This document shows, in pieces, positions 1 to 64,000 of a stretch of DNA of 64,000 nucleotides. Within the stretch, counting starts at the first letter, position 1, and each line of letters begins with the position of its first letter. Location: contig OX459101.1 in the NCBI GenBank assembly GCA_949775045.1, positions 19,701,816 through 19,765,815 of the forward strand, in the 5' to 3' direction. The notes below the pieces were generated by a model. The model saw only the letters and a list, made by a program, of their open reading frames with translations. It searched no databases and had not been told where the DNA came from. The stretch comes from Metridium senile. Its lineage: Eukaryota; Cnidaria; Anthozoa; Actiniaria; Metridiidae. A program made the translations under genes and the position numbers.

Positions 1-307
1 AATGTGCAAAGACGGTGTATTTAGACGTGCAAAGAGGGTTTAATGAGATACACAAAAATGGGCCTATTGTGATGCACAAAGGACTTATTGAGGAATACAA
101 AGCAAGTGTATTGGAATGTGCAAAGACGGTTCATTTAGACATACAAAGAGGGTTTAATTAGATATACGCAATGGGTTTGTTGAGATGCACAATAGGGTTT
201 AATGAGATGTACGTAGAGGGTTTATTGAAATGAACAGCTGGGTTTTAATGAGTTACACGAAATGGGTTTGTTGAGATCCACACTAGGGTTTAATGAGATG
301 TACGTAG
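1..307. repeat. Degenerate minisatellite, left part
   Basis: Loosely repeated 28-34-bp units built on GGGTTTAATGAGATG and TGCACAAAG. It continues after the transposon at 3435-3730, so the element inserted into this repeat. Confidence 0.7.
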
Positions 308-906
308 AACATGAAATTTGTTAAACTCAAATATTCTGAAGTAGGCGTTTCTGGACAAAATAACAGTTTTTGGCGATATTTTTACTTGTGGAATGGTAAA
401 ATATTAGAGTTGCAATCCGTTTTGTACCAAGTAATCAAAAGTTAGTAAAATTAATGTACTTTTAAGATAAATCATACCAGACAGGTTTTGGGCACAAAGT
501 TTATTTCACATAAGGCATCATGATTTCTTGCTACATGAGAATTCCTGGGAAAATATATTCCCTCTTGTATTATTTTTTACTTAAAGAAGAAGAACATTTT
601 CCCGTAACAAAAATCAAAAATCATAAATACATCACTGCTAAAATTATGTAAGTAAGAAACTAGCTCACCTGAGTTAAAATGAACCAGGTTAAATGTATCA
701 AGAAATTTCTTAATACATTTTACCCTGGTCCAATGTGTTAAGAAATTTCTTAATACATTTTATTTCTTTTTATGAGGTAAGAATGTTGATAATAACTTGT
801 TTCTTTTCAGTCGACTGTAGAATCGAACTTACTATGTAGTTAGAAATTGATGAACCATTCAGGTAATTATATTGTTAACAACTATGTAACGGTCTAATTT
901 AAGATA

Positions 907-1145
907 CAGTAAAAACCCGCATATAAGAACCACTTTTTCTTCAGGTCTTGCTGAATTAAATGGTTCCTATATATTTAATAATTCAGGCTGAGTTAAAACC
1001 TTTCATAACTAATCGATTACTAGATAAAAATCGATATTAATCAATACTTTTCGATAATAATTAATCGATTTTGTTTAAATCGATAAAAATTGATACACTG
1101 TTTCACCGTAAATATCCATTGGTTCTTATATGTGGGTTTTTACTG
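907..1145. mobile_element. Tc1/mariner (pogo)-like MITE
   Basis: 239 bp with TIRs starting CAGTAAAAACCC and ending GGGTTTTTACTG, continuing about 26 bp inward, flanked by TA on both sides. Length, terminal CAGT and TA duplication fit a pogo/Tigger-type MITE. It is nested in the 308-3434 element. Confidence 0.85.
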
Positions 1146-1478
1146 TATACTAGAGATCCTAAATTATGTTGCTTTCTGTTGCGTACATAAAATGATGAAT
1201 ATAAGGCATGTTTTAACACGATTCAGCTGCTAGCAATATGCTTTTTGAGCATAAAGATGAAAATGAAACATCCAAAAATTTTATTTAAATGTTGCAATTT
1301 AATAAAATATGTGCTTTTTATCTAATTATTATAGGATCATTGGACATACCTGATAAATGCTGCACCATGGCCTTTACAGAGAGGAAAATATGGGTTTCTG
1401 TTAAGCCGTGTTAGACTCTCTGGCACAGAAATTTATGTCACTATTAAACTCTATTGTAGACTCTATATCAAATGTATT

Positions 1479-2869
1479 TGTATCACCCGTAAATGTAATA
1501 ACAACCGTAAATGTAATACCCACCGTAAATGTAATAAAAATCAACCGTAAATGTAATACCCACCGTAAATGTAATAACTATCAACCGTAAATGTAATAAC
1601 CGACCCAACCGTAAATGTAATAAAATTTAACCATAAATGTAATAATCGAAACCCACCGTAAATGTAATAACATTCAACCGTAAATGTAACAAGTGTTTAT
1701 ATTGTCATTTAACTGAACTTCAATACAGCATTGCATAGCAATTAGTATTCCCTCCTTTACTGTAAATGAACACGTGACATTATGACGTCAGCAACTAAAG
1801 GAAATATCTCTTTTTTTTTTCCAAAGTGATCTTGAACTTCTGTTTGATATAAATGCTGAATGTGAATGCTGAATGTACTGTAGTGATTGTGAGTACCCTG
1901 TACCCTGTTATATTGGTCAATAATATAAGGCTTGTACTTTTAATTAGCATCTACATAAAATGATATTTTTACATAATTTTCAAGTACGAATGCAAATTAA
2001 AATGCGAATGGAACACGCGAGTAGCCGAACTATCATTAGGATGAATAATGGGAAACTGAAAATGGGACTCTCAGTAGAAATGTGCAACGACAAGATAGGA
2101 AAAAGAAACACAGACCAGATAGAGTCAGTGATCAGAACGGTTTTTATTTTTGCACTTGGGGAGTTTTCGGATTCGAATCCTGCCCTGATTTAAGGCTTTA
2201 TTTTTTCCTGATTCCTTTTAGTTTAAATCCAGTGTCTCGGCCATGCTTGTAAATATCAAACTGGATTACCTTCTTGCAATTTGAGAATCTTCAGTTATGA
2301 AAGGCTGCCGAGTTACCTGCCGAGTCACCTGTAATAATATATACAAGAACCCTTACAAAATAATTTTTTTAAATTGAAATTGCATAAGAGGCTGTAGAAA
2401 TATTCTTGAAGCCCACAGAGCTCACATCAATTGTCACATATTATGTAGGACGTCTTTCAATTAGGTGTCACGGAGTATCGGTCTAGAGCCAATCATACTC
2501 ACGTGCATGTCGCGGAAAATATTATACATATTTTACAGATCTTTAATTCTTCCAATTATGCACTATGCATTTTCCCTTTGGTTGATGACGTCATGACGTC
2601 ACAATGCTGTATTGCAATGCTGTATTGAAGCTCAGTTAAATTACAGTGTAAACACTTGTTACATTTACGGTTGAATGTTATTACATTTACGGTGGGTTTC
2701 GATTATTACATTTATGGTTAAGTTTTATTACATTTACGGTGGGGTCGGTTATTACATTTACGGTTGATAGTTATTACATTTACGGTGGGTATTGCATTTA
2801 CGGTTGATTTTTATTACATTTACGGTGGGTATTACATTTACGGTTGTTATTACATTTACGGGTGATACA
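1479..2869. mobile_element. TIR transposon with subterminal repeats, nested
   Basis: 1391 bp, ends TGTATCACCC and GGGTGATACA, flanked by GTATT at 1474-1478 and 2870-2874. Both ends carry tandem copies of a CCGTAAATGTAATA-type unit in inverted orientation. The TIR then runs on through a shared stretch up to the GACGTCA motifs. The empty site (AATGTATTAAGAAA) matches the 40-bp repeat of the host element, confirming insertion. A 77-aa open frame at 1960-2193 resembles nothing I know. Confidence 0.82.
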
Positions 2870-3230
2870 GTATTAAGAAATTTCTTAACACATCGGACCA
2901 GGGTAAAATGTATTAAGAAATGTCTTAACACATCGGACCAGGGTAAAATGTATTAAGAAATTTCTTAACACATCGGACCAGAGTAAAATGTATTAAAAAA
3001 TTTCTTAATACATCGGACCAGGATAAAATGTATTAAGAAATTTCTTAACACATCGGACCAGGGTAAAATGTATTAAGAAATTTCTTAACACATCGGATAC
3101 AGGGTAAAATGTATTAAGAAATTTCTTAACACATCCGACCAGGGTAAAATGTATTAAGAAATTTCTTAACACATCCGACCAGGGTAAAATGTATTAAGAA
3201 ATTTCTTGATACATTTACCCTGGTTAAAAA
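2870..3230. repeat. 40-bp subterminal minisatellite
   Basis: About nine copies of a 40-bp unit containing TGTATTAAGAAATTTCTTAA and CATCGGACCAGGG. The palindrome AAGAAATTTCTT recurs in each unit. Two inverted copies at about 690-772 mark the other end of the same transposon. Confidence 0.9.
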
Positions 3231-3434
3231 TAAAGGAGATGCGTGTAAATATTGCTGTATTCAATCAAGTAGTTTTTGATCCATAAATGTGTCTTTCTGG
3301 TAAATATTTAAGTGGCTTTATCATTTTCTTGCTGTGTACGAGGGTAATATTACCCTCAATATTACCCTCAATAAGCAAAATGTTGCCAGAACCACGCCTA
3401 CTTCAGAATATTTGAGTTTAAAAAATTTCATGTT

Positions 3435-3730
3435 GTAGGGGGTTTATTGAAATGAACAACTTGGTTTAACGATATGGGATTGTGCAGAAAAGGTTTAATG
3501 AGTTGCGCATAGAGTTTTAATGGGATGTATAAAGTAAGTTCACCAAGATTTACGTAGAGGGTTTAACGAGATTTACAAAGAGGGTTTAATGAGATGTGCA
3601 TACAGGGTTAACAGAGTTCACAAAGAGGATGGTGGAGTCTAAAAAGCGGTTTTATTTTGGTATACAATGCAAGTAAGTTTTAGGGGATGTTTAGAGTGGG
3701 TTTAGTGGATTGTCCAATGCGGGTTCAGTA
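3435..3730. repeat. Degenerate minisatellite, right part
   Basis: Same unit family as bases 1-307 (GGGTTTAATGAGATGTGCA and variants). Separated from it by the 308-3434 element. Confidence 0.7.
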
Positions 3731-4000
3731 ATGAATGTTTAATGAATGTTCAGTAATGAATGTTTATTCTGGGCACGAAAGTGCGATATTGAAGCACACA
3801 AAGCTGCACTAATGAGTTAACACTGTGGGTCTTTTGTTTGTATAAGGCGGGCCCATTGAGGGTAATGCAAGTTCAATTGAGTGCATTTATAAAGCGGTCT
3901 TTGTCATTTACATGAAATCGGATCATTTACAAAGCTAGTAGAACGAATATGTCATCTTAATATGCGTAGAACTTTATGAACTGTATACCGACAGTTTTCT

Positions 4001-4534
4001 ATGAACTTTTTCTTACATCCCCATTTCTCTATCGTTATTGAACGACTCACAAGGCAGATAAACGAATTACGCCAGCTCCAGAACACTGGGACAGTTGAGT
4101 CCGCGTTAAGACGACTAAGAGAGCTGCTATGCAGGCCAGCTCAACTATTTGACGCCTACTATGCCACCATGGCGGCTCTCGAGAACCTGGTGGACACGGC
4201 TAGAGATAATAACGCCGACAACGCATCACGCTATGCAACCATCTTGCGCCAGATCAGGCCTATGTCTACCAATCCCACATTGCAGACGATTATGCTTAAA
4301 CTGGTTGGCTCGGAAGAGGATGTGGCGATCGCTCGTGAGATACAGAAGGCCATCAAATCAGTATCTACCGACTCTCCGACCCAGGTCCCATCGCGTGGCC
4401 CTACACAACGGAGGCCCATGACTTGTTTCAACTGTGGCCTCAGGGGTCATATCGCTAGGTTCTGTTACAAACGTTCAGAGGAGGCTAAAATCGCGGGCGC
4501 GGCTTTGGTCGCCAAGATTGGCATCAAAGTCTAA
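4001..4534 (+). CDS. Gag-like CCHC zinc-knuckle protein of a retroelement
   Basis: 177 aa, ATG to TAA. The N-terminal two-thirds is helical and resembles a capsid-like region without a motif I can name. Near the C-terminus is CFNCGLRGHIARFC, a C-x2-C-x4-H-x4-C zinc knuckle that binds nucleic acid in retroelement Gag proteins. It lies 650 bp upstream of a DIRS-type RT on the same strand, so the two probably come from one element, antisense to the receptor gene and inside its last visible intron. The frame is intact though the partner pol is broken. Confidence 0.65.
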   Translation: MNFFLHPHFSIVIERLTRQINELRQLQNTGTVESALRRLRELLCRPAQLFDAYYATMAALENLVDTARDNNADNASRYATILRQIRPMSTNPTLQTIMLKLVGSEEDVAIAREIQKAIKSVSTDSPTQVPSRGPTQRRPMTCFNCGLRGHIARFCYKRSEEAKIAGAALVAKIGIKV

Positions 4535-4554
4535 AATATGCACTTGTGTTGTAT

Positions 4555-5030
4555 TGAAGTTGTAAAATTTGTTTTTTTTTTGCATTAAATTCGTTCTTCT
4601 GTTTACTTTGATTGTATTTAGCGCTGCAGCTGCGCTTTACTCTATTCCTATTACTCCTTAAACTAGTAATTTGTTTTCTCTTTATTTGTTTAGTTATTTG
4701 TTTACTCTTTTATTTATTTATCTAATTTGTAATTATTCATTCAGCTATGTATTTATTTATTTATTTTTTTATTGAGTATTTATTATTTATTTGTTTATTT
4801 ATCTATTTATTTATTTGTTTATTTATTTACTTATTTGTTCTTAATTTGTTTATTCATTTATTCTTCTTTATTTTTATTTATTTATTTTTTGTTATTCTTA
4901 GTTATATATTTAGTTATTATTTTATTTCTTATTTCTTATTTCTTTCTTTATTCATTCATTCATTTCTTTCTTTCTTTCTTTCTTTCTTTATTTTTTAGTT
5001 ATTTTCCCCCGTTATCGCTCTCCTTTCTTT
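4555..5030. repeat. TTTA/TTTC-rich low-complexity tract
   Basis: Pyrimidine-rich irregular TTTA, ATTT and TTTC repeats between the gag-like and pol-like regions. Long open frames here are compositional artefacts. Confidence 0.85.
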
Positions 5031-5184
5031 TCGCCGGCCAGAAGGGTAGCCTAAACAACAACCCTATATCTGCCTTCGGGCGGGTCCTGGTCCGGCTCGG
5101 TTTTGGGGTTTCCCTTCCCAGCAATACGTCCAATTTCCATTTGGTTAAAATCCAGTTAGTTATTCCACGTGTCCCTTTTTGTAG

Positions 5185-5957
5185 GTATCCATCAACTTCG
5201 ATGATTTTTGTACCAATGCTACTCGGCGCTGCGCCGTACTTTGGTGCGACTGGGAAGGTAAACCCATCAGCCGGGTCGGACCGACCCCCTCAGTGGACAT
5301 GGTGTCTAAAGGGCGGGTGTTTGCTAGCCCCTCTATGCTTGCGTACCGTAATCCAGACTCTTTTGTAGCTGGCAATATCAGCTCGTGCGCCGCTCAATGG
5401 GATCCCATTTTGCGTGACCACCCAAAGCGAGAAGTGTTCATGTCGTAGATCACGGAGGGCGTTGACATTTTTCGTTTCTTTATACCATTCAAAGGCCGCT
5501 TCCAGGGCAAGCAATACTGTAGCGACATACCTCGTAAAGCCTACTTCCCAAATGCCTCTTCGTGCAAGCTCTTCGCCAACTTTATCTCTAGTACAATCAG
5601 GGAAATAGTGGAGAACGGTTCGCTGCGCATATTTGGAAGAGTTGGTGACTGTGAACCTCCTCATCTTGTGCTCCCTATTACGATCGAACCCAACAAACCA
5701 AGGATGTGTCATGATGAACGATTTTTGAACTGTTGGATTAAAGACAGCCCTTTTACCCTTGACTACTTGACAGACCTTATCCGGTACGTGGGCCCGGGCC
5801 ATTTTCAGACCACCTTTGATGATAAAAGCGGTTATGATCACGTGCGGTTACACCCCCGAAGTTATCCTTTCTTTGGCCTCGAATGGCAGGGCTGGTACTT
5901 CACATATACAACGCTCCCATTTGGTTGGAAGGCCAGCGCTAGTATATACCACCTTTG
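5185..5957 (+). pseudogene. DIRS-like retrotransposon reverse transcriptase remnant
   Basis: The frame running from about 5185 encodes RTKs' neighbour only by position: it is a retroelement RT. Motifs are KPRMCHDERFLN, TTFDDKSGYDHV (catalytic aspartate region), GLEWQGWYFTYTTLPFGW and KASASIY, as in DIRS-type RTs. A TAG at 5446-5448 interrupts the N-terminal part. The frame ends at 5957, soon after the LPFGWKAS motif, so the RT active-site block downstream, RNase H and tyrosine recombinase are absent. It is a truncated, inactive copy on the plus strand. Confidence 0.8.
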
Positions 5958-6110
5958 ATTTTGAACACAATCGTATACTAGAGTTTGGTTGTATTTTGAG
6001 TTTCGGGAGGAAGTGCTTTTACTTTGCCCTGGTGTTAATAAATACTGTGCGCCTTAAGTTGAATGGTTTCGTGTCGGGTTCGCATATGAGCAGCTTTAGC
6101 GAATAAAGCG

Positions 6111-6192
6111 CAGGCCAGTCCTATTTCTCCCATAACTTAACCACGCCCAGCTTTGAGCGGTCACTTAGGAGTGAAAATGGTTTACTATTTTC
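6111..6192. repeat. About 78-bp direct repeat, copy 1
   Basis: Starts GGCCAGTCCTATTTCTCCCA and runs to ATGGTTTACTATTT. It matches 6455-6533 with few differences. The 262 bp between them hold no recognised gene. Confidence 0.85.
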
Positions 6193-6454
6193 ACTACTCA
6201 AATTCCGCGAAATATTGGCGTGCGTTAAGTCAAGCACCTTCATCTCCCGGGAATATGTTGTGTACCCTACTTGGCATTTGCACATGCGTTATTTGCGTAT
6301 TTATAGCTTTGCTCATTCGAGTTTAGGAGCATTTTCCATCATTGAGACACACGGGACACCTAGTGTTTTCGACCCACCCTCCTCCCCTTCGGCGACGAAC
6401 TATCTTGTAACACGCTCATCTCCTCGCTCCTTCGCTGCTCGCTCATTAGCTCCG

Positions 6455-6533
6455 GGCCAGTCCTATTTCTCCCATAACGTAACCACGCCCAGCTTTGAGC
6501 GGTCACTTAGGAGTGAAAATGGTTTACTATTTA
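6455..6533. repeat. About 78-bp direct repeat, copy 2, next to the kinase splice donor
   Basis: Ends five bases from the donor GT (6538-6537) of the last visible kinase exon. One copy is probably original intron start and the other a duplicate. Confidence 0.85.
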
Positions 6534-6538
6534 CTTAC

Positions 6539-62167
<55,629 letters not shown>

Positions 62168-62609
62168 CTGTCGTAAGAAACAAATTATTTCCCAATACTT
62201 ATATTGGTTTTTCTATAGAGTTACAAATACAAAATGGAGAAAAAAAATTATAACTTCTCAAGTTCGCTAGAGCCTATGGAAACATACCGGCGACGACATT
62301 TTTATATTACAAGGAAATTTATGATATTAATATTTTTTTATTAATATTCTTGATGTTTTATAAGCGAAAACGCCATCGCCAACTATTCCGGCCATGCGAC
62401 CACTCACAAGGTCAGCGGTGCAACATAAAAGCCGTAGATAATTTTATCAGATTTTGCAAAGAAATGTATAGAGGATCAAAGTTCTTTTCGAATTATAAGA
62501 TTATCGGTAAGGATTTGTCAATTTACCTAACTGGAAATATATTATATGACATTAAAGCATTTGATTTTTACCAAACATAGCTTTATTTATTGAAAATAAA
62601 CCGTTCCTT

Positions 62610-63456
62610 CACAGGGAGCCCGGCTTTTTGTCGTTTCTTTTCATTTTTTTTCTCTCTCTTTATTTACGCTAATAATACGCTATATTATGTTTGCATCGGG
62701 ATTCCTGTGGTATGAAACAGTTCCGACGTATCGTTTAACATGATGATGTAATTAACAGTAACTCGATAGGAGGATAAACTCTTATCTGTAACGCACTCTC
62801 TAGTAACAGTCAATAATTGAGAAGGGCCGAAACAACTGCTAGATTATCTTAACAGCACCACCGCTACTTGCCCTGACCAGCTATTTTTAGCGACTCTCTA
62901 TTCGTGACACAATCCATCTAACAACGCAAAGTAAACCGTAAAAGTAAAAACTTGAATAACAAAATCCACGATCATAAATCAGGAGTTCTTACTCGTCTAA
63001 GAATAAAAATAATTTAACGGCTTAGTTAAGTTTCGTAACTCCTCGGTCAGGGCAACTAGCGGTGAACATGTAACTAAAACTCGACTTTTAAATATTGCTG
63101 CATAGCATCGTGTCATTTCGGATTTCCCCAAATTTGAAAATACTAACATAAAGTATGTTTATTACACAAACGTTTGGAGGCTTTATAATAACGAAAGAAT
63201 GCTTAAAACATTTTATATATGAGTTTTAATTGAGGCATCTAGCAGTTGTTTCAACCCTTCTATACATTAACGGTTACTAGCGAGTGCGTTACAGATAAGA
63301 GTATAATCCTCCTATCGAGTTACTGTTAATTGCATCAATACGTCGGAACTGTCTCATATCACAGGAATCCCGATGCAAACATAATATAGCGTATTATTAG
63401 GGTAAATAAAGAGAGAGAAAAAAGAAAAGAAACGACAAAAAGCCGGGCTCCCTGTG
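62610..63456. mobile_element. 847-bp TIR element
   Basis: Ends CACAGGGAGCCCGGCTTTTT and its complement, with arms matching for about 240 bp (including CATCGGGATTCCTGTG and GTAACGCACTC). Flanked by GTTCCTT at 62603-62609 and 63457-63463. The inner core pair CTTGCCCTGACC/GGTCAGGGCAA resembles the 27214 element. No ORF. Confidence 0.8.
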
Positions 63457-63463
63457 GTTCCTT

Positions 63464-64000
63464 TCGATAGTTCACGGTTTTCAGTTTTCTTTCCATACAT
63501 GCTCTGTATTCAGGAATATTCAGATTGTAAAATTGCTAGAAAAACACGAAAAGTGTGATATTCAGAGCATCATTTTTCAAAATCTATGCTTGTTACCTCA
63601 ATTACCGTGCCTGTTTCATAAATTAAATACATCATAAATTGCTTGTGTGAAATTTGTCGTCGATCGAACGAGGTTTTATTGTTACTTTTTAACTTTGGAT
63701 AAGCTTTAAATTGAATTGACGTTCCTAAGACGCCATATACTTGCAATATCTTCTTTCAAGTAGACGTACTTTGTGATGCGATAACTTTGGAAATTATTCG
63801 CAAACTAAAACATGTTTGATACCAAAATGAAGCTAGTTTTGCCAGCTCTTATTTACAATAGAGTTTAATGGGATAGCTGTTAAAGAAAAGGCAAACCGTA
63901 GCAAGACTTTCCTCAGATCGTCGACATGTCGTTGTTATTTCGCTTGTAAATTACCAATTTTATAACATTATTATTTAATGCTGGGAATAAATTTTGTTTG
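63464..64000. other. Intronic or upstream sequence, nothing recognised
   Basis: AT-rich, no domain-encoding exon, signal peptide exon, RNA gene or clear repeat structure seen. Confidence 0.5.

Larger units (their letters stand above)
308..3434. mobile_element. TIR DNA transposon, non-autonomous, with nested insertions
   Basis: Ends are inverted repeats of about 40-50 bp (AACATGAAATTT... and ...AAATTTCATGTT, including CTCAAATATTCTGAAGTAGG). They are flanked by GTAG at 304-307 and 3435-3438, a probable 4-bp target duplication. Subterminal 40-bp repeats lie in opposite orientation near the two ends. No transposase is seen; the superfamily is not assigned. Confidence 0.75.

Noticed and set aside
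2100..2200. Possible tRNA-derived B box (GGATTCGAATCC)
   Set aside because: One extra base relative to the B-box consensus, no A box at the right distance and no cloverleaf; inside a DNA transposon.
5290..5841. 183-aa minus-strand frame
   Set aside because: Antisense shadow of the DIRS-like RT, whose motifs are clear on the plus strand.
62350..62580. 76-aa plus-strand frame near the gene's 5' side
   Set aside because: Needs a TTG start or a slightly shorter ATG form, has no recognisable domain and lies just before a TIR element; not enough to call a gene.

Overview
The window is metazoan genomic DNA: AT-rich, rich in microsatellites, with large introns and many layered transposon remnants. 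A DIRS-type reverse transcriptase remnant, a Polinton-like element and a CUB/Ig/SEA/FN3 receptor tyrosine kinase (RTK) suggest a marine invertebrate, perhaps a cnidarian. The species cannot be fixed from sequence alone.

Almost the whole window is one minus-strand gene for a giant RTK. I trace 42 exons from 62167 down to 6539. Every intron is GT-AG and every junction is in phase, except one 1-nt frameshift in the transmembrane exon. The order, N to C, is: an array of 11 CUB and 10 Ig domains in strict alternation (62.2-35.9 kb); two copies of a pair made of an unrecognised cysteine-rich domain plus Ig (35.2-30.9 kb); SEA, FN3, Ig, SEA and FN3 domains (30.2-15.8 kb); a transmembrane helix (14.4 kb); and a tyrosine kinase split over seven exons (13.2-6.5 kb). 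The kinase carries the GxGxxG loop, VK lysine, HRDLAARN and DFG. The signal peptide and first exon (beyond 64 kb) and the end of the kinase C-lobe (before base 1) are not identified here.

The CUB-Ig array grew by repeated tandem duplication. Units are about 2.0 or 2.5 kb, with a 4467-bp two-unit higher-order repeat, and several copies encode identical protein. Older, more diverged units lie at the 5' end of the gene. Every array exon is symmetrical (phase 1-1), so skipping any of them keeps the frame. The array could therefore give population-level copy-number variation or splice diversity in a ligand-binding ectodomain.

The introns hold the mobile DNA. At 22481-26052 is a 3.57-kb Polinton/Maverick-like element with 985-bp TIRs, a 6-bp duplication and two small intact ORFs, one of them enclosed by a second inverted repeat. 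Other elements are a DIRS-like gag/pol remnant (4.0-6.0 kb), a Mutator-like long-TIR element carrying a TTAA-flanked element in one arm (17.1-20.2 kb), a nested TIR element (0.3-3.4 kb), a LINE RT fragment (10.8-11.3 kb), LINE tails, an inverted-repeat retroelement fragment (59.7-60.3 kb) and many MITEs. Three very long tetranucleotide arrays (GGCA, CCGA, CCAT) and several trinucleotide tracts lie between exons.
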